Assembly (NCBI GenBank): GCA_963790585.1
Contig: CAWBOY010000002.1
Coordinates: forward strand, 1,302,001-1,366,000
DNA: 64,000 bases
Direction: 5' to 3'
Origin: CAWBOY01 sp963790585
Lineage (GTDB): Bacteria; Planctomycetota; Planctomycetia; Gemmatales; Gemmataceae
Shown here: positions 19,687-29,508 of the stretch, piece after piece
How the letters are laid out: each line of letters begins with the position of its first letter
Position numbering within the stretch: position 1 is the first letter of the stretch
The notes under the pieces: generated by a model
The model's database searches: none
Told to the model about the DNA's origin: nothing
What the model saw: the letters and a program-made list of their open reading frames with translations, nothing else
Made by a program: the position numbers and the translations under genes

Positions 19687-20598
19687 TCACTTCGCCGAAG
19701 CTGCAATGCGGAATCCCACATCAACGCTACCAACCTTTGCCTCGATTCTATCCCTACTAGCCGATCTATGACGCCATGGGAGATCAATGTTGTTAGAACC
19801 TCTGAGCACGCGATCTTCTCCCTCTTTTGGCCCCATGGGATCGTTCACTGCCTCCTTTGGGTAAGGGCCATACAAATCGGAGCAAAACTCGAAAACATTT
19901 CCGCGCAAATCATACAATCCCCATTCGTTTGGTTTTTTCGCGCCGGTAACCCATGAGCCGAATTTCTTGTCATTGTTACCCACCCAAGTATACTCGCCTA
20001 GCTTGCCAGGGTCGTCACCGAAGAAATAAAAGGCCGTACCTCCTGCCCGGCAGGCAAACTCCCATTCCGCTTCTGTAGGAAGGCGATACTCCATGCCGTC
20101 CTTCCGGCTCAGCCACTCACAGAAGCCATGGGCATCCGTGAAGGTAACTCTGACCACCGAATGGTCGTCGGTTTGCTCGAAGCCCGGCTTATTCCAAGGA
20201 TCCCCCTCACCTCTTTTTTCCACTTCCGTTTGGTAACGGCAGTCCTTTATAAACGCCGCAAATTGAGCTCGCGTTATTGGGATGACACCAAGATAATAAT
20301 CGTTGGTGAATTTCACCGGATGTGGTGCTTCGCTATCTAGCCAACTCGGCAGCGTTCCCTCGAAATAGGTCTTGGCGAGATAGTCCTGTTCTTTTTTTGA
20401 CGTACCCATCGTGAAAGTACTGCCCTTCGCCTCAATTTTCTTAAGCTTCAACGATGGCAACGTTTTCGAAGATATCTCTCTCGGCGATCTTACCGGTGCC
20501 ATTCCAAAAGACATCAAATGTTGGGTTGGCAAGAAACCAAGCATCAGTGAAAGTGAAGCCAGCGAACCCAACCAAAAGTAAAGTACCTTCATGCGCAT
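19687..20598 (-). CDS. Formylglycine-generating-enzyme/SUMF1-like protein
   Basis: 303 residues: N-terminal signal or anchor (VLYFWLGSLASLSLMLGFLP) then an FGE-sulfatase domain. Family motifs are visible: IEAKGSTFTMGTSKKEQDY, PITRAQFAAFIKDC, VTFTDAHGFCEWLS, YRLPTEAEWEFACRAG, YDLRGNVFEFCSDLYG and RVLRGSNN...VDVGFRIA. Some members convert a sulfatase cysteine to formylglycine; others are non-catalytic carbohydrate or partner-binding domains. I cannot confirm the two active-site cysteines, and no sulfatase is nearby, so the enzymatic role is open. Confidence 0.85.
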   Translation of the reverse strand: MRMKVLYFWLGSLASLSLMLGFLPTQHLMSFGMAPVRSPREISSKTLPSLKLKKIEAKGSTFTMGTSKKEQDYLAKTYFEGTLPSWLDSEAPHPVKFTNDYYLGVIPITRAQFAAFIKDCRYQTEVEKRGEGDPWNKPGFEQTDDHSVVRVTFTDAHGFCEWLSRKDGMEYRLPTEAEWEFACRAGGTAFYFFGDDPGKLGEYTWVGNNDKKFGSWVTGAKKPNEWGLYDLRGNVFEFCSDLYGPYPKEAVNDPMGPKEGEDRVLRGSNNIDLPWRHRSASRDRIEAKVGSVDVGFRIAASAK

Positions 20599-20657
20599 GC
20601 ATTAACCCTCCATTACTCAACAAATTCACTTTGCCGCCGGTCCGGCTGCGCTGACGG

Positions 20658-20697
20658 GACCAGAAAAGGTGTCATGGTCCTGACACCTTTTCTGGTC
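20658..20697. repeat. Perfect 17-bp inverted repeat
   Basis: Arms 20658-20674 and 20681-20697 (arm GACCAGAAAAGGTGTCA) pair perfectly around 6 bases. It lies 121 bases past the stop of the small gene at 20818-21051 and could terminate it. Its GTGTC/GACAC core recalls the hairpin at 17113-17147. Confidence 0.7.
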
Positions 20698-20817
20698 GGC
20701 TCCGCACCCCTGGAGTTCGGGTTCGCGTCGTCGAACTCTCGCTCCGTCAAAGCGTCGAAGTCCGCAGCAATTTCCGCAATGCTTCGTGGCATGGAGTATG
20801 AGGCCGAATGAATTAGA

Positions 20818-21051
20818 TTAGTAGCCAGGGCCGCTCGGGGAGCCATGAATCACGGAAATGCTACAAGCGGCCCCGGTCGGCTCCGGCGCTTTGCTCGCCA
20901 CAGGTTGGCGCACGACACCGTGAACAAACACAAGTCCGCTTTCCTTTTCGCGTTTCTTAATATCCTGGAAAATGGCATCCAAATCGTAGTTGAACTGGGC
21001 AGCATGAGCGTCGCGGATTCGACGAACTTCATCGACAATAGGATCGTTCAT
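20818..21051 (-). CDS. Small MNDPIVDEVRR-type protein, copy 2, next to an IS630 insertion
   Basis: 77 residues; the first 45 are almost identical to copy 1 (MNDPIVDEVRRIRDAHAAQF, NYDLDAIFQDIKKREKESGL), but the C-terminus differs. The IS630 element begins 4 bases upstream of the ATG, so it removed the original ribosome site and promoter. Removing the element and one TA restores GGAGGCTAAGTCATG, a good ribosome site. The gene is therefore probably silent or read from the element. Confidence 0.7.
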   Translation of the reverse strand: MNDPIVDEVRRIRDAHAAQFNYDLDAIFQDIKKREKESGLVFVHGVVRQPVASKAPEPTGAACSISVIHGSPSGPGY

Positions 21052-21055
21052 GACT

Positions 21056-22207
21056 TATTACCCTGGCACGGTAGTTGCTCACTAATCTAGAATTACAAGT
21101 ACCTCAGCCCGAGCTTCGAGGTGTTACTATGTCTATTACTCTTCCCGATGCCCGCCATCTCTCGGACGATTCGTTGGAGACCTTGCGTTTGCGTGCCTTG
21201 CATGGCTTGGAGCTTGGCTATTCCGAAACCGATCTCGCCGAACTCCTCGGCGTCCGCCGCGAAACCATCTCCCGCTGGAATACCGCCTATTACGCCGAAG
21301 GCTTGGACGCCCTGCCCGGCGGGCGCACCGGCCGGCCTTTGGGCTCGGGCCGTATGCTCTCCGAGGCCCAAGCTCAAACCATTCGCGACCAGATCGACTA
21401 CTTCTCGCCCCAGCAAGTGGGCCTGAAACACGCCCTGTGGACACGCCAAGCCGTCGCCGACCTCATCCGAAGAGATCTCGGCATCGAACTGGCCCTACGC
21501 ACCGTGGGCAAGTATCTCCAACGCTGGGGCTACACCTCCAAAAAGCCCGCCCGCAAGTCGCGTCACCAAGATCCCGATGAAGTCGAACAGTGGTTGCAGG
21601 ATACCTATCCGGCCATCGAGGCCCAAGCCCAACGAGACAACGCGGAGATTTTGTGGGCGGATGAGGTTGGCGTGCAGGCCGACCACCATCCCGGTTCGGG
21701 TTATGCCCGCCGGGGCGAGCGTGCCACCATGGAGGTGCCGCAACCACATCTGAGGGTCAATCAGATCTCGGCGATCAGCAATGAGGGCACGGTGCGTTTT
21801 ATGACGTACAAGGGGTCGTTCACGGCGGAAGTCTTTCTCCAGTTCTTGACTCTCTTGATCAGTGGGGCGAAGCGGAAGATTCTGTTGATCGTGGACCAGT
21901 TGGGCTCCCACACCAAGGCGGAGGTACAGTCCTGGGTAGAGGCGCGTCAGGAGCAGATCGAGTTGTTTTACCTGCCGACGTATTCGCCGGAACTCAATCC
22001 GGTGGAATATTTGAACAATGACATGAAGGGGAACATCAACAAGGCTGGCCTGCCGCCGGACAAGCCGACGTTGCAAGAGCGGTTGTTCGGATTCATGAGG
22101 AAGTTGAGCGGGATGCCTCGACATGTTATGAGTTATTTCCTTCATCCGCAGACCCAATATGCCGCTCCAATGGAATTAGGTTGATCTAATTTCGTGCCGG
22201 GGTAATA
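21056..22207 (+). mobile_element. IS630-family insertion sequence
   Basis: The element is bounded by inverted repeats TTACCCTGGCACG (from 21058) and, inverted, TTACCCCGGCACG (ending 22205), 12 of 13 matching. It is flanked by TA at 21056-21057 and 22206-22207, the target duplication of IS630/Tc1-mariner elements. One transposase gene occupies most of it. Element length is about 1.15 kb, normal for the family. Both ends and the open reading frame look intact, so it may be active. Confidence 0.9.
21129..22184 (+). CDS. IS630-family transposase
   Basis: Start taken at ATG 21129 (MSITLPDARHLSDDSLETLR), about 351 residues; an upstream in-frame start at 21075 is less likely as it overlaps the terminal repeat region. 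An N-terminal helix-turn-helix region (GYSETDLAELLGVRRETISR, winged-helix LRTVGKYLQRWGYTSKKPAR) precedes a DDE domain: first Asp in ILWADEVGVQ, second Asp in ILLIVDQLGSHTK, Glu in LPTYSPELNPVEYLNNDMKG. All three catalytic positions are present and the frame is uninterrupted. Confidence 0.92.
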   Translation: MSITLPDARHLSDDSLETLRLRALHGLELGYSETDLAELLGVRRETISRWNTAYYAEGLDALPGGRTGRPLGSGRMLSEAQAQTIRDQIDYFSPQQVGLKHALWTRQAVADLIRRDLGIELALRTVGKYLQRWGYTSKKPARKSRHQDPDEVEQWLQDTYPAIEAQAQRDNAEILWADEVGVQADHHPGSGYARRGERATMEVPQPHLRVNQISAISNEGTVRFMTYKGSFTAEVFLQFLTLLISGAKRKILLIVDQLGSHTKAEVQSWVEARQEQIELFYLPTYSPELNPVEYLNNDMKGNINKAGLPPDKPTLQERLFGFMRKLSGMPRHVMSYFLHPQTQYAAPMELG

Positions 22208-22290
22208 GCCTCCATTAATTCTTCAGGCGTGCAGATGATTGGGGCCTTGAATCCCTTCGCGCCGAACACACCAAAGGCATCAGGTTGCAT
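22206..22290 (-). pseudogene. 3' end of a gene cut by the IS630 element
   Basis: On the minus strand the frame MQPDAFGVFGAKGFKAPIIC then TPEELMEA runs straight into the element. Removing the element and one TA continues it to AKS and a stop TGA that overlaps the ATG of the 20818-21051 gene as ATGA. So the small gene was formerly translationally coupled to an upstream gene. Upstream of the methionine the frame is closed by TAA, so the 5' part has been lost. Its C-terminal TPEEL resembles the tails of some toxin genes, but the family is not identified. Confidence 0.5.
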
Positions 22291-22387
22291 TTCACATGAT
22301 CTTTACATTTCCTCTTCTGGAGACGACCTGCGAATGCGAAGATCATGCGAAGACCAACCTGACCACTTTGTGTTGACCATAATCCGA

Positions 22388-22768
22388 TTAGTAATCCACG
22401 TCATAAGTACAATCGAACACTTGGCCTGATGGGGCCGTCTGCCCATTGCTCGTTATGTGCTTCTGGGCATAAACCTTCTTGGCGAATCCAAATGGGTTCC
22501 CGTTGATGTTCTGCATAAGCAAGATTTCGAACTCGAAGTTATACGGGTTGATTTGGTTCGGCGGATTGGTCGGACCGTTTGTCCCCACGACCCGCACTTG
22601 GTTGTTCCCCCATACGATATAAGGCAGCAGGAGCTGGTCATTCAGCAAGTGGTCGTCGTCGGTGTATTTGTCGTAGACCTTGTGCCCGTTAACGTAGACC
22701 TCCAACCTGTTGTCGCAGTGCGTGACGTGCAGGAAAACGGAATACACGTCCTTGGTCGCGTCGCTCAT
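22388..22768 (-). CDS. Hypothetical beta-rich protein
   Basis: 126 residues, no signal peptide: YSVFLHVTHCDNRLEVYVNG, then WGNNQVRVVGTNGPTNPPNQ and YNFEFEILLMQNINGNPFGF. Looks like a jelly-roll or ligand-binding beta sandwich with an aromatic-rich strand pattern. The ATG at 22768 follows a GGGGGTGAG ribosome site. Family not recognised. Confidence 0.6.
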   Translation of the reverse strand: MSDATKDVYSVFLHVTHCDNRLEVYVNGHKVYDKYTDDDHLLNDQLLLPYIVWGNNQVRVVGTNGPTNPPNQINPYNFEFEILLMQNINGNPFGFAKKVYAQKHITSNGQTAPSGQVFDCTYDVDY

Positions 22769-23463
22769 CTGTACTCACCCCCCTTTCGCTGGAAGCTTAC
22801 CGGTACCGCCGGTGGCCGTTATACGAAACCCCAAGGTGGAGTTTAACGCCAAACTTGTCATTAGATTGCCACTAAACACCTGTCTCTTTGTCAATCTCAT
22901 AGATAACAAATATTCGAAGTCGCGTTTGGTGAATTACATACGTCATTTCCATCCACGCTAAGTTTTCTAAAAATGGGTTTTGCGCACCGGGTCAGGTGTC
23001 GAGCGTAACTCTGACGCCGCGGCCTTCATAATTCAGTACGTGAGTACCTCATCCTAGTGTACACGTCTTCATGTCGAAACAACTCTTGAAGGGATCGGAT
23101 ACATCGCCTGCTCCGAGCTAACGGATAGATTGAGGTATGGCGGAATGAACGGCTGATGTACAGCGGCTCCGAACTGGTAGCAACAGAGGTATTCAGGACA
23201 AGCTGAAGCATTCATGGGCATCCTCGTTTCAAAACGAAAATAGGTGCCCGATATTACGTTGTCAAGTAAAAACGAACCCGGAAGAGAAAGATTTAGCGAA
23301 GAGTCTCAAATTGTTGGAGCAGGCGTAACGCTGCAATTGCTTCATGGGTGGATCTTGCATCCGAAGGGAACGCGCTGATGTGATTTGTCGCCCATGCCTA
23401 CGTAGCCTTGACCCGGCGCTCCCACCTTGGGCTGGTAGACCAGCCTGCGAACCTGACTACACA
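22769..23463. other. Gene-poor region downstream of the nuo operon
   Basis: About 695 bases with no supported gene; short frames on both strands lack motifs. A hairpin GGCTGGTAGACCAGCC (23430-23445, 7-bp perfect arms) lies 19 bases after the nuoN stop and may help end the nuo transcript, though no T tract follows. Confidence 0.45.
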
Positions 23464-25245
23464 TCAATTCGCCCGCGCAGCCGCCACTTCATCAGGGCTG
23501 CGCATCGCCGACTTCACGCCGGTCAGCAACGGTGGGGGATAAATTCCCAGGATAAGGGTGATCGCGGCACACAAGCCGATCGACACGAGTACCGGCCCGC
23601 GCTTGCGCTTCGGAATTGGATTCACCGCTTCCAGTAAATACATGACGGCCGCGATACGCAAATAATACCAGGCTCCGATCGCCGCGTTGATCGCTCCGAT
23701 CACGGCGAGCACCAGGAACAACCAATTTTGGCCCGACGTCGAGGGTGTGTAGGTCACGCCCAACGCGCCCGCAAAGAGCAGGAGTTTGCCCCAAAATCCG
23801 GCGGTCAATGGCATGCCAAGCAGGCTGAACAAGAATACGACCATTAACAACGCGGTTCCTGGATGGGTGCGGGCCAGTCCCGCCAGATCGTCCACCGTCT
23901 GAACTGGCCGCTCAGGTGTATCCAGGTAGCTGATGACGGCGAAAGCGCCGAGTGTCATGGCGCCGTAGGCCACGAGGTAAAACAGCAGGGCTTCGACACC
24001 GCCTGCCAGGGGACCATCCTCATTTTGCAGGCGCATCGCCACGGCCAGGCCGATAAGCATGTAACCCGCGTGCGCGACGCTCGAATAGGCAAGCATTCGC
24101 TTGAGGTTGTCTTGCAGCAGAGCCAGCACATTTCCCAGCGACATCGTCACCGCGGCCATGATCCAGAGCAGGACGGGCATCTGATCGCTGAGCGGCAGCG
24201 GCACCCCTTCGAGGATGCGGACGAGTGCTACGAAGCCGGCGATTTTGGGTATGAACGCCAAGAGGGCCGCCGATGCGGTCGGCGCTCCCTGATAGACGTC
24301 TGGAGCATAGAAGTGGAATGGCACTGCCGTGATACGGAAACCAAGGCCAGCGACGATCATCAACAGAGCAACCAAAATCACTTTGCCAATCGGCTTTGGA
24401 ATGCCTTCGGTGGCATAAGATGCTTGCCGAAACGTCGTCGCCAGGGCACTGAGATTCGTCGCGCCGGTTAGTCCATATAGGTAGCTGAAACCAAACAAGA
24501 GCAGGGCCGACGAAAAGACGCTGAGCAGGAAGTATTTCATAGCCGCCTCCTGTGCGTCACGGTCCGAGCGCGGCAAGTAGAGCAGAACGTAGGTCGGAAT
24601 ACTGATGAGTTCGAGCGAGAGAAACAGGGTGACCAGGTCGTTCGCGCTGGAGACGAGGCACGTTCCGGCGAGAATCAATAGTAAATTGGCGTGATACTCG
24701 GCCGCGTGGGCGTCGGTGGCCTCATCCCAGCTTAATAAAACGAGCAGGACGCCGCCTACCAAGGTAATTAGCTTGATAAAATTACTAAGCGACGAATGTT
24801 GAATCGGGCTCGCATAGAGCGCGGTACGCTTCGCTTGATACTTTGCCTTTAATTCTGTATTTGCGGCTGCGAGTTTCTCTGCCTGTAGGTTCTTATCGTC
24901 TTTGTATTGATCAGCGATTTTTCTAGAGACGCTGCCGCGCTCGCTCTCGGATTCCTTATCGAGATTCGCCAGGCTCAATGGGACGGTGGGTACATGCAGG
25001 TAAGTCCATAGGAGCGAGTGTGCCGCCAATACCAAACCGACCAAAGCCACGGAACCCCACATATGCCGATTCGCACGAAAGGTTCCGCCGAGAAACAGGA
25101 CGCACGCGACGATAGCCAGGGTAGCCTCGACGGCGACGAGCGGCACGTAGCCAAGCGCAGAGTTTACGATGTTTGGGTCCACTTTCGCTCGGTCTCCTTC
25201 GGCGGTCTGCTGCGCGGGCGCGGGATTAATAAGGGCGCCCGGCAT
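23464..25245 (-). CDS. nuoN: NADH-quinone oxidoreductase subunit N, with charged insertion
   Basis: 593 residues, longer than the usual 480-500. Antiporter-like membrane subunit of complex I. Conserved regions include VTLFLSLELISIPTYVLLYL, the key glutamate and lysines of the antiporter fold, FHFYAPDVYQGAPTASAALL and YSSVAHAGYMLIGLAVAM. A charged, helix-prone insertion (about residues 95-150: LANLDKESESERGSVSRKIA, DQYKDDKNLQAEKLAAANTE, LKAKYQAKRTALYASP) lies between early membrane helices (after LVLAAHSLLWTYLHVP). No frameshift is seen. Last nuo gene; starts 30 bases after the nuoM stop. Confidence 0.95.
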   Translation of the reverse strand: MPGALINPAPAQQTAEGDRAKVDPNIVNSALGYVPLVAVEATLAIVACVLFLGGTFRANRHMWGSVALVGLVLAAHSLLWTYLHVPTVPLSLANLDKESESERGSVSRKIADQYKDDKNLQAEKLAAANTELKAKYQAKRTALYASPIQHSSLSNFIKLITLVGGVLLVLLSWDEATDAHAAEYHANLLLILAGTCLVSSANDLVTLFLSLELISIPTYVLLYLPRSDRDAQEAAMKYFLLSVFSSALLLFGFSYLYGLTGATNLSALATTFRQASYATEGIPKPIGKVILVALLMIVAGLGFRITAVPFHFYAPDVYQGAPTASAALLAFIPKIAGFVALVRILEGVPLPLSDQMPVLLWIMAAVTMSLGNVLALLQDNLKRMLAYSSVAHAGYMLIGLAVAMRLQNEDGPLAGGVEALLFYLVAYGAMTLGAFAVISYLDTPERPVQTVDDLAGLARTHPGTALLMVVFLFSLLGMPLTAGFWGKLLLFAGALGVTYTPSTSGQNWLFLVLAVIGAINAAIGAWYYLRIAAVMYLLEAVNPIPKRKRGPVLVSIGLCAAITLILGIYPPPLLTGVKSAMRSPDEVAAARAN

Positions 25246-25275
25246 AAATGCCGGGCTATATAAACTGCGGCCGGA

Positions 25276-27007
25276 CTATTCGGCGACAGCGGCGCGGTCG
25301 CGGGCTTCTTTGGTTATCTCGGCCAATTGCTTCATCTCGGGCTTCACGGTGTCTAAGAACGGTTTGGGATAAACTCCAAGGACCAGACACAACACCGCGA
25401 TCGGCGCGAGGCACACGATTTCGCGGGTATTGAGATCGCCCGTCGGACCATGTGCATGGTGCGGGTCGGCGTGGACGCGCGGCTCGCGCATCGGGCCGAA
25501 AAAGACATTGCGCAATAATGTCAGCATATACCAGGCGCCGAAAAGCGCGCCGAAGGCCGAGAGCGAGGCGAGCAAGCGGCCGGAAACCTGGTAGCCCGAG
25601 AAATTCCACATACCGCCGAGAATCAGAACCTCGCCAACGAAGCCGTTGAGCCCCGGCAACGCGATACTGCTCATCGTGATAAAGACCATAAAGACGCTCA
25701 ACAATTTCAATTTCGCCGCCATGCCGCCGTAGTCGGCCATGCGGCGCGTGTGATAACGCTCGTAAAGCATGCCAACGAGTAGGAACAGTCCGCCGGTCGA
25801 TAGCCCGTGGTTAATCATCTGCATCAGGCTGCCGGTCATACCGGTTTCATTGAGGGCGAAGAGACCCAACATGCAGTAACCAAGATGGCTCACGGATGAG
25901 TAGGCAACCAACTTCTTGATATCATCCTGGGCGAGGGCACAGAAAGCGCCGTAGAGGATTCCAATCGTCGCCAACCAACCGATGACGGGCGCACCGAAGG
26001 CGAGGCTCGCATCGGGCGCGAACGGTATGCACAAACGCATGAAGCCATAGGTCCCAATCTTGAGCAAGACCCCGGCCAGGAGAACGCTACCCGCCGTCGG
26101 CGCTTCGACGTGGGCCAATGGCAGCCAGGTGTGAAACGGCACAAGCGGCACCTTGATCGCAAACCCAGCCATCATCGCGAGGAAAACCCAAAACTGAATC
26201 CAACGCCACGTCGTCCGCTTTTTCTTGACGCGCTTCGAGATCGTTTGATTTCGCCAGTTTCGCCGGTTCATTGGGAGCCTTGTCCACCTGATCGCGCGCT
26301 TCATCCACATCGCGCTCCAAACCCCGCGTATAGTCGCCGACGAGGGCGGTCAGGCGAGGGATCGAAAAGGTGAGCTCGTGGTCAGCCCGCAATTGCGACA
26401 GCATGATCGCGATGCCGAGGACGCCCAAGAGCGTTATTAGAGATCCTGTTAACGTAAATATAAAGAACTTACGCGCGGCATACTGCCGGTCCGGCCCGCC
26501 CCAGATGCCGATCAGGAAGAAGAGCGGGACCAGTGTTAGCTCGAAAAAGACATAAAACAGCACAATATCAAAAGAAAGAAACACGCCGACCATCGCGCAC
26601 TCGAGGGCCAAGAGCCAGGCGTAGTATTCGTTGACTCGTTCCGTAATCGCGGTCCAGGAAATCAGGACGGCGGGGACCATCAGGACCGCAGTCAGCACGA
26701 TCAGCCAAATGTTCAGACCGTCGACGCCGACGTGAAACTGAATGACGGCATCCTTGCCGAGCGGCATCAAAACGGCTTTGGTTTCCATCTGTGGCTGCCC
26801 GGCCAGCTCGCCGGAGCTGAGCCTGCCCCCAGCCTCAATGCGAGGGGCAGCAAAGTTCCAAGCTAGGATCACGGCTGCAACCAACGTCGCAACCGTCGCG
26901 GCGAGGCTGACCGCGCGGATGGCCGGTCCTTGCTTCGGACCGAGAACCGCGGCCACCATGGCGCCGATCACTGGCAACGCGAGCAACAACAACACAAGAG
27001 TGGACAT
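25276..27007 (-). CDS. nuoM: NADH-quinone oxidoreductase subunit M, with charged insertion (frameshift)
   Basis: Antiporter-like proton-pumping subunit of complex I. Visible: FELTLVPLFFLIGIWGG, AIKVPLVPFHTWLPLAHVEA, PTAGSVLLAGVLLKIGTYGF, AYSSVSHLGYCMLGL. Two frames join at a five-base homopolymer (T run 26219-26223), where one extra base breaks the gene; corrected length about 576 residues versus about 500 normally. Extra length includes a charged insertion DYTRGLERDVDEARDQVDKA, PNEPAKLAKSNDLEARQEKR before the helix FWVFLAMMAGFAIKVPLVP. It lies 7 bases downstream of nuoL. Confidence 0.93.
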
Positions 27008-27014
27008 GGCTCTC

Positions 27015-29040
27015 CTACAGAGCGCGTACCAGGGCCAAGATGAACACGGTCAAACCAAGAATCATGGCTAGTGCGTAAAACTGCACCAAACCATTTTGTA
27101 TGGGCCGAAAAACCATACCGATCTTGCTTGGCAGATCGCCGAGACGATCGATCAAGCCATCGACGAGATAGCGATCGAAATCGCGACAGAAATAGACCAA
27201 ACCCATAATGGGACCGACGAGATAATTCGCATACAAATCGTCGATAAAAAATTTATTCAGCGATAGCTGATAAAGCCACGGATACGACTTCGCGAGGCTC
27301 GGCAGCGATTTCCGGTTGCTTGACGTACATGAAGTAGGCAACCGCAATGCCGCCGATGGCAATGACGGGCGCTGACGCCCATCAGTGGCAGGCTACTATA
27401 ATCGCCCGGATGTCCAGGCCTGGGGTCGTAGCCAGGAAGCCTTCGAAAAGATGCGTCGGTCCCAGCGCGAAGCCTACGCCGACGGCGAAGATCGCCAGAA
27501 TCATCAGCGGCATCGTCATCACGGACGGCGACTCATGGGCGTGGCCATGCGCTTCTTCCGGAATCGCGCTCTTCGCCCCAAAATGTCTTGAAATAGGCCC
27601 GGAACGTATAAAACGCTGTCAGGGCCGCGGTAAACAGCGCGACGCCAAACAGCACCATGTAGACTCTGCCATATCCCGAGTTTCGGCTTGCAGCCCAGGT
27701 GGCGGCGATGATTTCGTCTTTGCTCCAAAAACCGGAGAGAAGGGGAAACCCGCCAGGGCCAGTGATCCGCAGAGAAAGGTCCAGTGTGTTGTCGGCATCA
27801 CCTTGCGAAGCCCGCTAAAACGACGCATGTCGATGACGCCACCCATAGCGTGCATGACGCTGCCAGCTCCGAGGAACAAAAGAGCCTTGAAGAAACGCAT
27901 GCGTGAACAGGTGGAAAAGAGCGGCGACAACCGCGAAACTGGCCAGGCCCATGTCGCCGACGTTGCCGAGGGCACAGCCCAGGCCAAGGAACATATAACC
28001 CAGCTGGCTGAGTGTCGAATAAGCGAGTACACGCTTCAGATCGGTCTGCGTCAGCGCGATCAGCGCCGCGAACAGCGCGGTGAAAGCCGCCGATGCAGGC
28101 GACGAGCAAGCTGAGCAGTCGGCGACATCACGAACAAAGGCGTGCAGCGCGCCACCAGGTAGACGCCGGCCGTCACCATCGTCGCCGCGTGGATCAAGCG
28201 CGCTGACGGGTGTCGGACCTTCCATCGCGTCCGGCAGCCAGACGTGCAGCGGGAATTGAGCCGATTTGCCGGCGGCTCCAGCGAAAGAGCAGCAGCGCCG
28301 CGGCGGTAGCATAGCTCGGGTCGAGATGATCGAACACGCCGCGATAATCGAGACGATAGCCGGAGCCGACCCAGAGGGTGAGGATGCCGAGCATCAAGCC
28401 GACATCGCCGATGCGCGTGACAAGAAACGCCTTGCGTGCCGCGTCCGCCGCCGCCGGCTTCGCAAACCAGAAGCCGATGAGGAGGTAGCTGCACAGCCCC
28501 ACGCCCTCCCAGCCCAGGTACAGCACCAACAGGTTATCGCCCAGCACGAGCATCGTCATGGCGAAGATGAACAGCGACACCGACGCGAAGAAGCGTGGAT
28601 AGCCGGGCTCATGGTGCATATAGCCGATCGAAAATATCGCGATCAGAGTGCCGATGAAGGTTATCATTACGACCATCATCGAACTGAGCGGGTCGGCGCG
28701 AAGACTCAGGCCGACCTTGAATTCGCTGCCATCGGTCTTGTGACTATCGATTTCAAACCACGGATAATAAACAGCAACTGATAGTGGCGTCTCGCCATGT
28801 TGGTCGTGGTGGGCGGCCCCTTCTGCTTTCATCTCGCCGGCCGGGGTTTCATGCTTCGGTCTCGGCTTTCGCGTAGATGCCGCTGAAAACAAGGAAGGAA
28901 ACGACGCACGAGCCGGCGATTGACAGGACGCAGAGCCAATGACTCCGGTCGCGCAGCACTTTACTGAATAGGGCGATAAGCATCGCGGCCGTCAACGGGA
29001 GCGCCGGGATGAGCCAAAGAATGCTCGGGATATTCACCAT
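27015..29040 (-). CDS. nuoL: NADH-quinone oxidoreductase subunit L (heavily frameshifted)
   Basis: The frames over this 2-kb stretch, read in succession, give an ordinary NuoL: MVNIPSILWLIPALPLTAAM, then IFSIGYMHHEPGYPRFF, VLYLGWEGVGLCSYLLIGFW, KSAQFPLHVWLPDAMEGPTP, IHAATMVTAGVYLVARCTPL, LAYSTLSQLGYMFLGLG, FKALLFLGAGSVMHAMGGVI and a C-terminal LVQFYALAMILGLTVFILAL. At least six frame changes are needed (about 28860, 28270, 28205, 28085, 27900, 27740 and others to about 27350). The amphipathic lateral-helix region is near the 3' end. The protein sequence is well conserved either side of each break, so base-calling error is likely. ATG overlaps the nuoK stop as TAATG. Confidence 0.85.
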
Positions 29041-29508
29041 TACGCTGTCCCCAATGGGGGTAATTGTCGCTTGCGATTATACATGGCTGCGCTCCTTCGC
29101 CTGCTCTGGCATCGGCAGCCGGCCGGCGTGAGAACCGGCATCGGCTCCGCCGGAGCAGGAATCGGCAGCGGATCCTGGTCATCATCCGTTGGTTCTTGAT
29201 CGGGCTCGCGTAGGTCTTGCCAGACGCTGACGTCGAGCGATCCCGCCTGTTTATAAAGCATCAGGATCAACGCCATCGCGATCGCGGCCTCACAGGCGGC
29301 CACCGTCAGAATGAACAGGGCGAACGATTGGCCATGCAGATTGCCTTGAAACCGCGCGAATGCCACGAAATTGATCGTGACGCCTTGAAGCATCATCTCG
29401 GCGGATAGAAACAGGATGATGAGGTTGCGCCGGCTCAAAAAGCCGATCAAACCGAGGCGCAAACAAGGCCGCGCCGACGAGCAAGTAGTCGTGCAAGGAG
29501 ACTGTCAT
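29040..29508 (-). CDS. nuoK: NADH-quinone oxidoreductase subunit K (frameshift)
   Basis: Small membrane subunit: MTVSLHDYLLVGAALF, LIGFLSRRNLIILFLSAEMM, NFVAFARFQGNLHGQSFALF and TVAACEAAIAMALILMLYKQ. The embedded glutamate in LSAEMML and the glutamate in ACEAAI are the conserved charges of the E-channel. One extra base near 29459-29462 breaks the frame. Joined length is about 155 residues against about 100 usually, because of a C-terminal tail rich in Pro, Asp and Glu (PDQEPTDDDQDPLPIPAPAE); its last part may itself be shifted. Start overlaps nuoJ by ATGA. Confidence 0.9.

Noticed and set aside
20613..20792. Short minus-strand frame MPRSIAEIAADFDALTEREF
   Set aside because: The opening recalls small antitoxin-like genes, but it runs through the 20658-20697 hairpin and cannot be confirmed.
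27015..29040. Programmed frameshifting in nuoL
   Set aside because: Too many breaks, without a common slippery site or downstream structure; error is simpler.
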